From positions 248,001 through 312,000 of the forward strand of contig JAHCHO010000002.1 in the NCBI GenBank assembly GCA_026129685.1: a DNA stretch of 64,000 nucleotides, in the 5' to 3' direction. Made by a program: the position numbers and the translations under genes. The notes below the pieces were generated by a model. That model ran no database searches. It was not told the DNA's origin and worked only from the letters and a program-made list of their open reading frames with translations. This document shows, one piece after another, positions 47,960 to 58,240 of this stretch (positions within the stretch are counted from its first letter, which is position 1; every line of letters begins with the position of its first letter). The stretch is from Fimbriimonadaceae bacterium (GTDB lineage: Bacteria; Armatimonadota; Fimbriimonadia; Fimbriimonadales; Fimbriimonadaceae).

Positions 47960-48007
47960 ACCCCGGATATGGTCGTATACTAGACGCATATCTACCAGAT
48001 ATAGTAG
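47960..48007 (+). promoter_or_regulatory. paired NrdR boxes and -10 element of nrdJ
   Basis: Two 16-base sites, 47960-47975 and 47992-48007, each carry a central ATAT. The second (CTACCAGATATAGTAG) is a good imperfect palindrome; the first is weaker. Their centres are 32 bases apart, the three-turn spacing typical of NrdR. A TATACT -10 (47976-47981) lies between them, so occupied boxes would block transcription. Confidence 0.72.
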
Positions 48008-48022
48008 ACGGTTCGTGTTGTC

Positions 48023-51000
48023 ATGAAGATCAATCGGTACTACACCCAGGAAGGGAAAGGCCCCTACGAGGGCATCGAGTTCGTCGCGCGCAAGAGCGAG
48101 ATTCGCAACCCCGACGGCTCGGCGGTGTTCTCCATGGAAAACGTCATGGTGCCCTCGACCTGGTCCCAAGTGGCCACGGACATCCTGGCGCAGAAGTACT
48201 TCCGAAAGGCCGGGGTGCCGATGGCGGACGGAACGACGGGCGGCGAGACCGACAGCCGCCAGGTGTTCGATCGCCTTGCCGGATGCTGGCGGCATTGGGG
48301 CGAGCGGTACGGCTACTTCGATTCGACCTCCGATGCCCAGGCGTTCTACGACGAGTTGTGCAACATGCTCGCGCGCCAGGTCGCCGCGCCGAACAGCCCG
48401 CAGTGGTTCAACACGGGATTGCACCAGTCGTACGGGATCACGGGCCATGCCCAAGGGCACTTCTACGTCGATCCGAGCACGGGCGAAACAATGCGGAGCG
48501 AGAACGCGTACGAGCGGCCGCAACCTCACGCGTGCCAGCCCTACCATGCGCTCGTCAGCACGCCGGCCGGACCCGTTCCGATCGGTGAGATCGTCGAGCG
48601 AAAGGCGATCGGGCTGGAGGTGTTCGACGGCACCGCGGGCGGCGCAGGACGAACCCGCGTGGTGGCGGTCGCGGAAAACGGGGTCAAGCCCGTATATCGG
48701 ATCGTGCTCAAGAACGGCGTGCGCGTCGAAGCGACCGGAGATCACCTGGTCCTCGCCTCGAACGAGCGCGGCTGCGTCGGCACTTGGTTGCGAGTGGATC
48801 GCCTCGAGGTAGGGATGAGAATGGTGCTGTCCACCGGGACGACCGTCGAATCGCCCAGCGAACCACTGGCCGTGGACGAGGCGTTCTTGGCGGGCTGGCT
48901 GCAGGGAGACGGATTTGTGGGCCAGTACGAATCCGGGACGAACCGCAGCTTGACCCTCGAGTTCATCACCATCAACGACGACGAGTTCGACGCCGTGATC
49001 GAAGCCGTCGAACGGGTCTTTCCCGAGGCGCACTACCACGTTCGGCCGGTGGAGACCCTTGACGATTCACTCGACGTTCGACGCATCCGGTTGTACGGCG
49101 AGCGACTCCGGCCCTTTGTCGAGCGCTATGGACTCCTGCGCGACGGCAACGACTGGTCGGTTCCCTCGGCGATTCGGTCGGCGGGCGCCGATGCGCAACG
49201 CGCCTACCTTCGGGCGCTGTTCCAGGCCGACGGGACCGTCCGGCTTCGGGAACGGGGGTCGCACACGGCGGACATCGTGCTTTCCACCGTTTCGCCCGAA
49301 ATCGCCTATGGCGTCCAGGCGCTCCTCCTCAACCTGGGCGTCTACGCTCGGGTACAGCCAGGGTCGGACGGGCGCGAAAACCGACGGACCCCCTACCACG
49401 TTTCGATCGGCTACGCCTCCGCCCGGGTCCGCTTCGCCGATACCATCGGATTCGTATCGGCCGAGAAGAAGCAGAAACTGGAGGCGGCCTGCTCGGAGAC
49501 CTTTGCGGGAAAGACGGTTCCGGCCCTGCGCGAGGAAACGGTCGCCCGCATCGAACTCGTCGGTAGGCGCCCGGTCTACGATATCCAGACGACGTCTGGG
49601 CGGTACCTCTCGAACAACGTCGTTGTCCACAACTGCTTCATCCTCTCCGTGACCGACGACCTCGTCAACGAGGGCGGCATAATGGACCTCTGGACCCGGG
49701 AGGCCCGCATCTTCAAGTACGGGAGCGGGGTCGGCACCAACTTCAGTTCGTTGCGCGGCGAGAACGAACCCCTCAGCGGCGGCGGCAAGTCGAGCGGCCT
49801 GATGAGCTTCCTGAAGGTGGGAGACCGTTCGGCGGGGGCGATCAAGTCCGGCGGAACCACGCGTCGAGCGGCGAAAATGGTCTGCCTCGACGTGGACCAT
49901 CCGGACATCGAGCGCTTCGTGGGCTGGAAAGTGCGCGAAGAGCAGAAGGTGGCCGCCCTCGTGACGGGTTCTGCCCTGAACAACAAGCACCTCAACGCGA
50001 TCTTGCGGGCCGGCCACGAAGCCAAACACCTGCCTGAAGGCGACCGTTTCGATCCGCGCAAGAACCCGGCGCTGAGCCGGGCGATCGCCGAGGCGAAGTC
50101 CGTCCTCATCAGCCCGAACTACATCCAACGGGTCGTCCAACTTGGGCAGCAGGGCGCCACCCAGATCGAGTTCCCGGTCTTCGACACCGGCTACGAAAGC
50201 GAGGCCTACGTCACCGTCTCGGGCCAAAACTCCAACAACTCGGTCCGCGTTTCCAACGAGTTCTTGAACTCGGTCGAAAACGGCTCGCCGTGGCACCTGC
50301 GGGCGCGAACCCAGGACCGCATCGTGAAGACGGTCCCCGCCGGAGAACTCTGGGAATCCATCTGCGAGAGCGCTTGGGCGAGCGCCGATCCCGGCCTGCA
50401 ATACGACACGACGATCAACGAGTGGCACACCTGCCCGGGCGACGGCCGAATCAACGCCAGCAACCCGTGCAGCGAGTACATGTTCCTCGACGATACGGCC
50501 TGCAACCTGGCGTCCATCAACTTGCTCACGTTCTACGACCCCGCGACGGGCCGCTATGATCTCGACGGTTACCGCCACGCGATTCGTCTCTGGACGGTCG
50601 TGCTCGAGATCAGCGTGCTGATGGCCCAGTTCCCGAGCCGAACCATCGCCGAACTGAGCTACGAGTTTCGGACCCTCGGCCTCGGCTACGCGAATTTGGG
50701 GGCGTTGCTGATGCAGATGGCGGTTCCCTACGACAGCGGGCGGGCGCGCGCGGTGTCCGGTGCGCTCACCGCGATCCTGGGCGGCGAGGCGTACGCCACG
50801 TCGGCCGAGATGGCGCGGGAGCACGGGCCCTTCCCCGGCTACCGTCGCAACGCCGACTCGATGCTTCGGGTGATTCGGAACCATCGCCGCGCTGCCTACG
50901 ACGCGCGGCCCGACGAGTACGAGGGCCTGACGATCCGTCCGGTGGGGATCGAGGCGGCGGCGTGCCCCGACGAACTGCTCGTCGCGGCGCGCAAATCGTG

Positions 51001-52735
51001 GGACCGGGCGCTTCGCCTTGGCGAGGACCACGGCTACCGCAACGCGCAGGTCACTGTGCTCGCCCCGACGGGGACGATCGGCCTAGTGATGGATTGCGAC
51101 ACCACGGGTGTGGAACCGGATTTCGCGCTCGTGAAATTCAAAAAACTGGCGGGTGGCGGCTACTTCAAGATCGTCAACCAGTCGGTGCCTCCCGCATTGC
51201 GACGACTCGGCTACTCCCAAGAGCAGATCGAGGACATCGTCGCCTACTGCGTCGGCCACCAGTCCTTCGACGGTGCGCCCGGCATCAACCCCGAGGCGCT
51301 CCGGGCCCGCGGGTTCGACGACGCCGCCCTGGAGAAGGTCGAGCGATCCCTCGCCGGGGCGTTCGACATCCAGTTCGTGTTCAACAAGTGGAACCTTGGA
51401 GAGGAGTTCTGCACCAAGACGCTCGGCGTGCGTGCGGAAGACCTTGATGACTACGCGTTTAGTCTGCTGGAGTTCCTCGGCTTCAGCCGAGCGGAGATCG
51501 CCGCCGCGAACGAGTACGTCTGCGGCACCATGACGATCGAAGACGCCCCCCACCTCCGGCCCGAGCATTACGCCGTGTTCGACTGCGCGAACAAATGCGG
51601 GGCGAAGGGACGGCGTTCCATCTCCCCCGAGGGGCACATCCGCATGATGGCGGCGGCCCAACCCTTCCTCAGCGGCGCGATCAGCAAGACGATCAACCTG
51701 AACTCGACCGCGACGATCAAGGACGTGAGCGACGCCTACCTGCTGAGCTGGAAACTCGGCATCAAGGCGAACGCCCTCTACCGCGACGGATCCAAGTTGA
51801 GCCAGCCGCTGAACGCCAGCGTGGACGACGCGGCGGCGGCCATCCTCGAGGCGACGCTCGAAGAGCGAGCCCCCGAACTGGCGGCCCTGGCCGCCGAGCC
51901 GGAGCACGCCCAGATTCAGGCGGCCACCCGCCTCGTCTACCGCTACATCGCGAGACGCCGGCTCATGCCGGCCCGCCGGCGCGGCTACACCCAGAAGGCC
52001 CGGGTGGGCGGGCACAAGGTCTACATCCGAACCGGCGAGTACGACGACGGCACCATCGGCGAAATCTTCATCGACATGCACCGGGAGGGCGCCGCCTTCC
52101 GATCGCTGATGAACTGCTTCGCGATCGCCATCTCGCTCGGACTCCAGTACGGAGTGCCGCTCGAGGAGTTCGTCGAGGCGTTCGTGTTCACCCGCTTCGA
52201 ACCGAACGGTCCCGTACAAGGCCACGAGAACATCAAGGCGGCGACCTCCGTGATCGACTACATCTTCCGCGAACTTGCCATGACCTACCTCGGAAGGAAC
52301 GACCTGGTCCAGGTGTCCCCCGAAGACCTGCGGAGCGACACCGTCGGCAAACCCAGCCAGCCCGCCCTCGACTTCGAAGAAGAAGAGGAGCGGGGTGAGG
52401 TGGTCGGGCAGGTTCCCGGCTACACGCGCGAGGACCACGACTCGCCCGGCTTCCACAAGGGCCACCCGCCCGTTCGCGGACTCGAAGACGAGGACGAGGA
52501 CGACGAACCCGCCCTCTTCGCTTCGGTCCCGCGGGTCGAGCCCGGGTCTTTGGCCGGCCCCACCCAACGCGTCGCCACCATCGCCCGAGAAGACGAACTC
52601 GCCCGCCGAATTCGCAACGCCCGCCTGAAAGGCTACGAGGGCGACGCCTGCACCGAGTGCGGCGCGTTCACCCTCGTCCGAAACGGCGTCTGCCTGAAGT
52701 GCCAGTCCTGCGGCGCCACGAGCGGGTGCAGCTGA
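48023..52735 (+). CDS. nrdJ: class II (B12-dependent) ribonucleotide reductase with intein
   Basis: The 1570-residue precursor loses a 367-residue intein to give an enzyme of 1203 residues. It reduces ribonucleotides to deoxyribonucleotides with adenosylcobalamin. Extein features include '[13 protein letters not shown]', the rejoined '[20 protein letters not shown]', '[13 protein letters not shown]', '[20 protein letters not shown]' (active-site Cys region) and '[20 protein letters not shown]'. The C-terminus has the Cys-rich tail '[19 protein letters not shown]' and 'CGATSGCS' used for re-reduction. An acidic linker (~1455-1500) precedes it. No NrdB-type subunit is nearby. Regulated by NrdR. 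Confidence 0.95.
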   Translation: MKINRYYTQEGKGPYEGIEFVARKSEIRNPDGSAVFSMENVMVPSTWSQVATDILAQKYFRKAGVPMADGTTGGETDSRQVFDRLAGCWRHWGERYGYFDSTSDAQAFYDELCNMLARQVAAPNSPQWFNTGLHQSYGITGHAQGHFYVDPSTGETMRSENAYERPQPHACQPYHALVSTPAGPVPIGEIVERKAIGLEVFDGTAGGAGRTRVVAVAENGVKPVYRIVLKNGVRVEATGDHLVLASNERGCVGTWLRVDRLEVGMRMVLSTGTTVESPSEPLAVDEAFLAGWLQGDGFVGQYESGTNRSLTLEFITINDDEFDAVIEAVERVFPEAHYHVRPVETLDDSLDVRRIRLYGERLRPFVERYGLLRDGNDWSVPSAIRSAGADAQRAYLRALFQADGTVRLRERGSHTADIVLSTVSPEIAYGVQALLLNLGVYARVQPGSDGRENRRTPYHVSIGYASARVRFADTIGFVSAEKKQKLEAACSETFAGKTVPALREETVARIELVGRRPVYDIQTTSGRYLSNNVVVHNCFILSVTDDLVNEGGIMDLWTREARIFKYGSGVGTNFSSLRGENEPLSGGGKSSGLMSFLKVGDRSAGAIKSGGTTRRAAKMVCLDVDHPDIERFVGWKVREEQKVAALVTGSALNNKHLNAILRAGHEAKHLPEGDRFDPRKNPALSRAIAEAKSVLISPNYIQRVVQLGQQGATQIEFPVFDTGYESEAYVTVSGQNSNNSVRVSNEFLNSVENGSPWHLRARTQDRIVKTVPAGELWESICESAWASADPGLQYDTTINEWHTCPGDGRINASNPCSEYMFLDDTACNLASINLLTFYDPATGRYDLDGYRHAIRLWTVVLEISVLMAQFPSRTIAELSYEFRTLGLGYANLGALLMQMAVPYDSGRARAVSGALTAILGGEAYATSAEMAREHGPFPGYRRNADSMLRVIRNHRRAAYDARPDEYEGLTIRPVGIEAAACPDELLVAARKSWDRALRLGEDHGYRNAQVTVLAPTGTIGLVMDCDTTGVEPDFALVKFKKLAGGGYFKIVNQSVPPALRRLGYSQEQIEDIVAYCVGHQSFDGAPGINPEALRARGFDDAALEKVERSLAGAFDIQFVFNKWNLGEEFCTKTLGVRAEDLDDYAFSLLEFLGFSRAEIAAANEYVCGTMTIEDAPHLRPEHYAVFDCANKCGAKGRRSISPEGHIRMMAAAQPFLSGAISKTINLNSTATIKDVSDAYLLSWKLGIKANALYRDGSKLSQPLNASVDDAAAAILEATLEERAPELAALAAEPEHAQIQAATRLVYRYIARRRLMPARRRGYTQKARVGGHKVYIRTGEYDDGTIGEIFIDMHREGAAFRSLMNCFAIAISLGLQYGVPLEEFVEAFVFTRFEPNGPVQGHENIKAATSVIDYIFRELAMTYLGRNDLVQVSPEDLRSDTVGKPSQPALDFEEEEERGEVVGQVPGYTREDHDSPGFHKGHPPVRGLEDEDEDDEPALFASVPRVEPGSLAGPTQRVATIAREDELARRIRNARLKGYEGDACTECGAFTLVRNGVCLKCQSCGATSGCS
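48533..49633 (+). mobile_element. intein with LAGLIDADG homing endonuclease in NrdJ
   Basis: The insertion runs from Cys171 (48533) to Asn537 (49633), 367 residues. Splicing block A is '[20 protein letters not shown]', block B '[12 protein letters not shown]' (the T/G-D-H motif, ~235-245) and the C-terminal junction 'VVVHN' followed by Cys538. Two LAGLIDADG helices, '[10 protein letters not shown]' (~289) and '[10 protein letters not shown]' (~394), indicate a full homing endonuclease. Removing it restores continuity with other class II reductases. All expected catalytic residues (Cys1, block B His, His-Asn, +1 Cys) are present, so splicing should work. Confidence 0.93.
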
Positions 52736-52738
52736 CGG

Positions 52739-53536
52739 CTAGCCGTCCGCGAGTTGCTCGCTCACGTGGCGGGGGTGGTTCGTGATGATGAAGTTCACCC
52801 CCCGCTCCCGCAGACGCCCGACCCATTCGCCCGGCGGGACGGTCCAGGCGAAGACGGGGAGGCGCCGGCCGTGGAAAGCGGCGACCGCCTCCTCACTCGC
52901 GTTGCCGTAGGCGAAGCCGACCCCGTCCACCTTCGCGGCGGCGGCGTCCGCAACCATCCCGGGCAGAACTCCTGCCGTCGGCTTGTCCCCGATCAGCCAG
53001 ACCCCCTTCAGCCCAGGCTCCAGGGACTTCACCTTCGCGACGCGTTCCCTATCGAAAGAGAACACGATCGCCTGGTCGAGCATCCCCTCCTTGCGCAGGT
53101 GGGCGACGACCTTCTCCTCGATGCCGTCGCCGTCTTTGATCTCGATCACCAACACGATCTTGCCCTTCGTGACGGCGGTGAGTTCCTCAAGGGAAGGCAC
53201 GCCGAGGGCGCGCAACTCGGTGGAGGTCGCCCGAGCCACTGGCCCTTTCCCCGTCGTCGTGCGGTCGAGCGTGTCGTCGTGGATCACCGCGATGCCGCCA
53301 TCGGCGTCAAGGTGGACGTCGCACTCGGTCGCCACCGCCCCCGACCCGATTGCCGCGCGGAAGCTCGGTAGCGTGTTCTCCGGCGCGTAGGCGGCGGCGC
53401 CGCGATGCCCGACGACCAGCGTCTTGCGCCAGCATTCCTCGAACGCGCGGGAGGCGGAAGGGACGTCCATCCCGCACAAGCTTACAGTGGCGAGGGCGAC
53501 GGCGAGCATCCTCGCTTGAATTCTGGCGCGAGCCAT
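52739..53536 (-). CDS. glycerophosphodiester phosphodiesterase
   Basis: A 265-residue exported GDPD TIM-barrel enzyme that releases glycerol-3-phosphate. Motifs: 'VVGHRGAAAYAPENTLPSFR' with catalytic His, 'ATECDVHLDADGGIAVIHDD' with metal ligands and second His, 'VPSLEELTAV' and 'FAWTVPPGEW'. An N-terminal hydrophobic segment ('MLAVALATVSLCG') is a likely signal. Convergent with nrdJ, three bases between stops. Confidence 0.9.
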   Translation of the reverse strand: MARARIQARMLAVALATVSLCGMDVPSASRAFEECWRKTLVVGHRGAAAYAPENTLPSFRAAIGSGAVATECDVHLDADGGIAVIHDDTLDRTTTGKGPVARATSTELRALGVPSLEELTAVTKGKIVLVIEIKDGDGIEEKVVAHLRKEGMLDQAIVFSFDRERVAKVKSLEPGLKGVWLIGDKPTAGVLPGMVADAAAAKVDGVGFAYGNASEEAVAAFHGRRLPVFAWTVPPGEWVGRLRERGVNFIITNHPRHVSEQLADG

Positions 53537-53594
53537 GCCATGCCCGCTACGTATCCCGAAGCCGAAGGAGGAGGATCGAGCAAAGGGAGTGGCG

Positions 53595-53660
53595 GAAGTC
53601 CTTCGCTCCTCGGGATGACAGCCCGGGGGCCGCTGTCATTCTGAGCCTGCGAAGAATCCC
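53595..53660. repeat. inverted pair of a short dispersed repeat
   Basis: A copy on the plus strand, GCTGTCATTCTGAG with following GCGAAGAATCCC (53632-53660), and a copy on the minus strand with core GCTGTCATCCCGAG (53622-53609) face each other about ten bases apart. The core GCTGTCAT(C/T)C(C/T)GA recurs at 57440-57488. The pair lies between two genes and could form a hairpin. Confidence 0.7.
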
Positions 53661-53762
53661 GAAACGCGGGCCCAAACTCACCGGGGTCCTTCGTCTCACC
53701 AGATGACGACCCCAGAGACGACCCTGGACCCGGCAGACGCCGGACCGGTCGGTTCCAGGTAC

Positions 53763-54539
53763 CTAAGAGGACTTCGCCCGCTCCGCCCGCGCCGTCTCCT
53801 TCCGCTCGTTCCAGGGGAAACTCCGGGGCGTTTCGCGCCGTTTCCCGGGCGCGCCGCCCCCGATGATCCAGGCGCGGCGAGGCATCGGGCTGTGGTTCGC
53901 ACCCGCATAGTGGAGCGTCCGACTGTGGTGGAACGTCGCGCCGCCCGCCGGCAGGGGACAGGCGACCGCCCCGCTCACGTCCGCGCCCTCGATCTCGAGC
54001 CCGTGGATGCGCGGGTCGTGGTTGATCGAGTGGTGGGGGAACACCTCCGTGCGGTGGCTCCCCGGCACGAACCACATACACCCGTTCTCGACCGTCGCCG
54101 GCTGAAGCGGAATCCAGATGCTCAGCGAGTTGTAGTCCCACATCGGGTCCCAATAGGCCTCGTCCTGGTGCCAGGGGGTCTCCGCCCCATGGAAGGGCGG
54201 CTTGTAGATCGCGTGGTCTCCCCCCACCCCGCCTTCCGGTCCAAGCAGCTGCTTGACCATCGCGTCGGCGTTCGCCCAGGCCTGGGTGAGACGCATCTCG
54301 GGCGCGTAGTTCGAGGGGCCGAGAATCTGCGGGAGGGACGCCTCCTTGCCCTCCTCGTCGGTTCCCGCCAAGTCGAACTGGTCGCCCTTGTCGCGCCCTG
54401 CCTTCTCGGCGAACAACCGGTCGTAGACGCCGACCAGCCGGTCCACTTCGTCCTGCGTCGTGATGGCCTCGATAGCCAGGTAGCCGTGCTCGTGGTAGAA
54501 GGCGATCTGGTCGTCGGTGAGGAGGATCGTGGGTTCCAT
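53763..54539 (-). CDS. phytanoyl-CoA dioxygenase (PhyH) family oxygenase
   Basis: A 258-residue Fe(II)/2-oxoglutarate-dependent oxygenase. The N-terminal 'LLTDDQIAFYHEHGYLAIEA' is the family start. The metal-binding H-x-D is 'TPWHQDEAYWD' and the distal His is in 'TFHHSRTLHYAGANHS', with a conserved Arg after it. Substrate unknown. No operon partner. Confidence 0.88.
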   Translation of the reverse strand: MEPTILLTDDQIAFYHEHGYLAIEAITTQDEVDRLVGVYDRLFAEKAGRDKGDQFDLAGTDEEGKEASLPQILGPSNYAPEMRLTQAWANADAMVKQLLGPEGGVGGDHAIYKPPFHGAETPWHQDEAYWDPMWDYNSLSIWIPLQPATVENGCMWFVPGSHRTEVFPHHSINHDPRIHGLEIEGADVSGAVACPLPAGGATFHHSRTLHYAGANHSPMPRRAWIIGGGAPGKRRETPRSFPWNERKETARAERAKSS

Positions 54540-54697
54540 AGTCGTGGTTCCGCTTCGATTCGCCGCCGGTGGCCGGGGTCCTCCCGGGACCGTTGGAGGG
54601 CCAAAGGTACACTCCCCTCGTCAATCTGAGGAACCCCGGTTCTGCCAAAGGCGCCGGAATCGCGCGGCCAACTCGATAACAGGAGATCCATTCCTTT

Positions 54698-57364
54698 ATG
54701 AGCCACAAGCGCGTGTACCTCTTCCGCGAAGGGAACGCTTCGATGCGAGACCTGCTGGGCGGGAAAGGCGCCAACCTCGCCGAAATGTCCAACATCGGCC
54801 TCCCGGTCCCCCCGGGCTTTACCATCACCACCGAAGTCTGCACCGAGTACTACGAGTCCGGCAAGCGACTCCCCGACGGTCTGATCGACGAGATCAAGGC
54901 GGCGCTGGCCGACGTCGAGGCGGACCAAGACAAGAAACTCGGCGACGTCAAGAACCCCCTCCTCGTCTCCGTCCGATCCGGCGCCAAGTTTTCGATGCCC
55001 GGCATGATGGACACCGTCCTCAACCTCGGCTTGAACGACGAGATTGCCGAAGCGATGATCGCCGCCGGCGCCCCGGACCGCTTCATCTGGGACAGCTATC
55101 GCCGCCTCATCATGATGCTCTCCGACGTCGCCTACTCCGACGCCACGCCGAAACTGAGCAAGCACGGGTTCGAGCACCTATTCCGCGAACTGAAGGCCGA
55201 GAAAGGCGCGACGAGCGACCTCGAGGTCGACGGCGCCGGCCTCAAGGAACTCTGCGAACGCTACAAGGCGCACGTCCGCAAGGAGGCCGGGTTCGACTTC
55301 CCCCAAGACGTGATGGAGCAGCTCAAGGCCGCCGTCGAAGCGGTGTTCCGGTCCTGGAACAACGAACGGGCGATCATCTACCGCCGCAAGGAGAAAATCT
55401 CCGACCATATCGGCACCGCCGTCAACGTCCAGGCGATGGTGTTCGGCAACATGGGCGACGACTGCGGCACCGGCGTGGCCTTCACCCGCAACGCCGCCAA
55501 CGGCGACAACCATGTGTTCGGCGAGTACCTCATGAACGCCCAGGGTGAGGACGTCGTCGCCGGCGTCCGCACGCCGATGCCGATCTCCGAGCTCGAGGAC
55601 CAGAACCCGACGATCTACAAGGAGTTCGTGGCGGTGTGCCACAAGCTCGAAGAGGTCTACCGCGACATGATGGACATCGAGTTCACCATCGAGCGGAACA
55701 AGTTGTTCATCCTCCAGTGCCGCGCGGGTAAGCGCACCGGCACGGCCGCGATCAAGATCGCGGTGGACATGGTGCGAGACGGCATCATCACCAAGGAGGA
55801 GGCCATCGCCCGGGTCAGCCCCGACCTGCTCAACCAGTGCCTCCTGCCCGTCATCCCGCCGGGAACCAAGTACACGACCATCGCGAAGGGCCTTCCCGCC
55901 GGACCGGGCGCGGCCACCGGCATGGCCGTCTTCAGCGCGAAAACCGCCGAGCGCATGGGCAAGGGTGGCGAAGGCAAGAAAGTCATCCTCGTCCGCGCCG
56001 ACACCAGCCCCGACGACCTCGGTGGCATGTTGGCGGCGCAGGGTGTCCTGACCGAGCGCGGCGGCATGACCTCCCACGCGGCCCTCGTCGCCCGTGGCTT
56101 CGGAATCCCCACCGTCGCCGGTTGTTCCGAAATCCGCGTCGGCGACGCCTCCTTCACCGTTCCCGGAACCGGCCTGACGATCAAGGAAGGCGACTTCATC
56201 TCCCTCAACGGCACCGCCGGCGAGGTCATCGAGGGCGCGGTGCCCGTCGAGGACGCGAAGATGACGGGCGACTTCGGCGAATTCATGTCCTGGGCGGACG
56301 AGTTCCGAACGCTCAAGGTGCGAACCAACGCCGACACCCCCGCCGACGTGCGAAAGGCGCTCGAACTTGGCGCGGAAGGCATCGGCCTCACCCGCACCGA
56401 GCACATGTTCTTCGACCCCGAGCGGCGGCCCATCGTCGTCGAGATGATCCTCGACATCGACAATCCCGAGGCCCGGAAAGAAGGGCTGGCGAAGCTGCTC
56501 GAGTTTCAGCGCGAGGACTTCAAGGGCATCTTCGAGGCCCTCGGCGGTCTTCCCGCCACGATCCGTCTCATCGACCCGCCGCTTCACGAGTTCCTTCCCA
56601 GCCTCGAGGAGACGATCGAGAAGGTCGCCACCCTCAAGGCCCAAGGCAAGGACGCCGCGAAGGACGAGGAGATGCTCGGCAAGATCAAGCAGATGCACGA
56701 GATCAACCCGATGATGGGCATGCGTGGCTGCCGCCTCAGCATCGTCTACCCGGAGATCGTCGCGATGCAGACGCGCGCCATCCTCGAAGGGGCGGCGGCG
56801 GTCATCAAGGCGGGCGGCAAGGCCGTCCCCGAGATCATGATCCCGCTCGTCGGCCACGTGAACGAGCTGAAGACGGTCAAAGCGGACCTCGAACGCACCG
56901 CCAAGGAGGTCGTGACCGAACAGGGCGTCGCCATCCCGTACAGCTTCGGCACGATGATCGAGGTGCCTCGCGGCGCCCTGACGGCCGACGAGATCGCGGT
57001 CGAGGCCGAGTTCTTCAGCTTCGGGACGAACGACCTCACCCAGATGACGTTCGGCTTCAGCCGGGATGACTCGGACCGGTTCCTCAAGCCGTACGTGGCC
57101 CAGAAGATCCTGCCGGGCGACCCGTTCGACTCGATCGACCAAACCGGCGTCGGCCTGCTGATGCAGATCGCGATCGAGAAAGCCAAGAAGGTCCGACCCG
57201 ACATCAAGCTCGGCATCTGCGGCGAGCACGGCGGCGAGCCGGAGTCGGTGAAGTTCTGCCACAAGCTGGGTCTGAACTACGTGAGCTGCTCTCCCTTCCG
57301 GGTGCCGATCGCCCGCCTCGCGGCGGCGCAAGCGGCCCTCGGCAAGGGCGTCAGCGACAAGTAA
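54698..57364 (+). CDS. ppdK: pyruvate, phosphate dikinase
   Basis: An 888-residue enzyme that interconverts pyruvate + ATP + Pi with phosphoenolpyruvate + AMP + PPi. The nucleotide-binding domain (~1-340) starts 'VYLFREGNASMRDLLGGKGA'. The phospho-His domain holds 'TERGGMTSHAALVARGFGIP' (~455-475). The PEP-binding barrel follows, with 'GSEG' replaced by the usual 'GAEGIGLTRTEHMF' and 'MRGCRLSIVYPEI'. 'GICGEHGGEPES' and 'YVSCSPFRVPIARLA' complete the active site. AGGAGA lies ~12 bases upstream of ATG 54698, so this gene has a leader. Confidence 0.96.
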   Translation: MSHKRVYLFREGNASMRDLLGGKGANLAEMSNIGLPVPPGFTITTEVCTEYYESGKRLPDGLIDEIKAALADVEADQDKKLGDVKNPLLVSVRSGAKFSMPGMMDTVLNLGLNDEIAEAMIAAGAPDRFIWDSYRRLIMMLSDVAYSDATPKLSKHGFEHLFRELKAEKGATSDLEVDGAGLKELCERYKAHVRKEAGFDFPQDVMEQLKAAVEAVFRSWNNERAIIYRRKEKISDHIGTAVNVQAMVFGNMGDDCGTGVAFTRNAANGDNHVFGEYLMNAQGEDVVAGVRTPMPISELEDQNPTIYKEFVAVCHKLEEVYRDMMDIEFTIERNKLFILQCRAGKRTGTAAIKIAVDMVRDGIITKEEAIARVSPDLLNQCLLPVIPPGTKYTTIAKGLPAGPGAATGMAVFSAKTAERMGKGGEGKKVILVRADTSPDDLGGMLAAQGVLTERGGMTSHAALVARGFGIPTVAGCSEIRVGDASFTVPGTGLTIKEGDFISLNGTAGEVIEGAVPVEDAKMTGDFGEFMSWADEFRTLKVRTNADTPADVRKALELGAEGIGLTRTEHMFFDPERRPIVVEMILDIDNPEARKEGLAKLLEFQREDFKGIFEALGGLPATIRLIDPPLHEFLPSLEETIEKVATLKAQGKDAAKDEEMLGKIKQMHEINPMMGMRGCRLSIVYPEIVAMQTRAILEGAAAVIKAGGKAVPEIMIPLVGHVNELKTVKADLERTAKEVVTEQGVAIPYSFGTMIEVPRGALTADEIAVEAEFFSFGTNDLTQMTFGFSRDDSDRFLKPYVAQKILPGDPFDSIDQTGVGLLMQIAIEKAKKVRPDIKLGICGEHGGEPESVKFCHKLGLNYVSCSPFRVPIARLAAAQAALGKGVSDK

Positions 57365-57385
57365 GAGCCTTAGGGCTAAGACGAT

Positions 57386-57419
57386 GCGGGTGTCGGGCGC
57401 CAAGGCGGCCGACACCCGC
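57386..57419 (+). terminator. terminator of ppdK
   Basis: GCGGGTGTCGG (57386-57396) and CCGACACCCGC (57409-57419) form an 11-bp stem with a 12-base loop, 22 bases after the stop. No U-run follows. Confidence 0.72.
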
Positions 57420-57439
57420 ACCGCGTGTACCGTGAGTCC

Positions 57440-57488
57440 TTTCATCCTGAACGAAGTGGCTGTCATCCTGAACGCAGTGAAGGATCCC
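57440..57488. repeat. tandem copies of the short dispersed repeat
   Basis: Two direct copies, TTTCATCCTGAACGAAGTGG (57440-57459) and one beginning CTGTCATCCTGAACGCAGTG and ending AAGGATCCC (57460-57488). They share the core TCATCCTGA with the inverted pair at 53595-53660. Four copies in 4 kb suggest a small non-coding repeat family. Confidence 0.7.
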
Positions 57489-57721
57489 GGTTGATCCGGG
57501 AAGTCGGCGACCCGCCTTCTTCGCCCCGGAACCAACCACGCCGGCGAGGCGAGGTCTGGCATTCGACCGGGGCGCCCGATCTTCGTGGCACGTTCGCAGA
57601 TCTCCCGGAGCGTGAGCTCGGGCATCCAAAGGGCCTCCGATCCCGGGGGCTCCAAACCGATGGCCGACCGAACACGCCGCGCCCCTCCGGCGTCGGTACA
57701 CTTGCGCCCACCGAGCATCCG
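57489..57721. other. non-coding interval, no feature seen
   Basis: Part of a 357-base interval between ppdK and the next gene. After the terminator and repeats only a TACACT -10-like motif (57697-57702, 19 bases before the ATG) is seen. A minus-strand open stretch near 57540-57625 has no start signal or recognised product. Confidence 0.5.
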
Positions 57722-58240
57722 ATGACCAAACGCCTGCTTCCCCTGATCGCCTTGATCTCCCTCTGCGCCGTCGCCGGCGCCCAACCGTGGGCCGAGTTCA
57801 AGGCCAGGGAGGCCGGGTTCGGCATCAAGTTCCCGACCAAACCCAAGACCGAGGAGTCGAAGCCGGGCGATCCCAAGGGCGTCGTCACCCTCACCTCGAT
57901 CATCGGCGACGAGGTCTACCTGGTCGCCTACAACGACCTACCCGACTTTGACGGCGCGTTGCCGGCGATCCCCGGATTGCTCGAAACCAGCAAGAACGGG
58001 TTCGCCGAGGGCTTCGGCGGTAAGGTCGTGAGCGAGCAAAAGATCAAACTGGGACCGCTCGACGCCCTGGAGGTCATGGTCCGAGACCCGGGTGGATTGC
58101 ACGCCCGAGGGCGCATCTACATCATCGGCCGGCGGCTCTACCAGACCTTCGTGTTCAACCCGACCTCGAACGCGAACGACGTGAACGCCAAGCGATTCCT
58201 CGACTCGTTCCGGTTGCTCGGGCCGGCGGACGCCGGCTAG
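57722..58240 (+). CDS. secreted protein of unknown function
   Basis: A 172-residue exported protein (signal 'LLPLIALISLCAVAGA'). The body starts 'EAGFGIKFPTKPKTEES' and continues 'LDALEVMVRDPGGLHARGRI' and 'RRLYQTFVFNPTS', a layout seen in small PsbP/DUF1795-like beta-sheet proteins. Assignment is tentative. ATG 57722 is chosen from the signal peptide. The stop shares CTAG (58237-58240) with the convergent fliT-like gene. Confidence 0.62.
   Translation: MTKRLLPLIALISLCAVAGAQPWAEFKAREAGFGIKFPTKPKTEESKPGDPKGVVTLTSIIGDEVYLVAYNDLPDFDGALPAIPGLLETSKNGFAEGFGGKVVSEQKIKLGPLDALEVMVRDPGGLHARGRIYIIGRRLYQTFVFNPTSNANDVNAKRFLDSFRLLGPADAG

Noticed and set aside
47325-48022. Possible cobalamin riboswitch for the B12-dependent reductase
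   Set aside because: Inverted GCGGTGG/CCACCGC at 47375-47416 suggested a hairpin, but the B12 box (GCCACTG) is absent and the region precedes nrdR.
57540-57660. Minus-strand segment starting 'MPELTLREICERATKIG' that looked like a gene remnant
   Set aside because: No recognised family and the frame runs into a dispersed repeat; coding status cannot be supported.
55178-57784. A minus-strand open frame of 868 residues opposite ppdK
   Set aside because: High-GC shadow of ppdK on the other strand; His/Asp/Leu-rich composition and no start signal.
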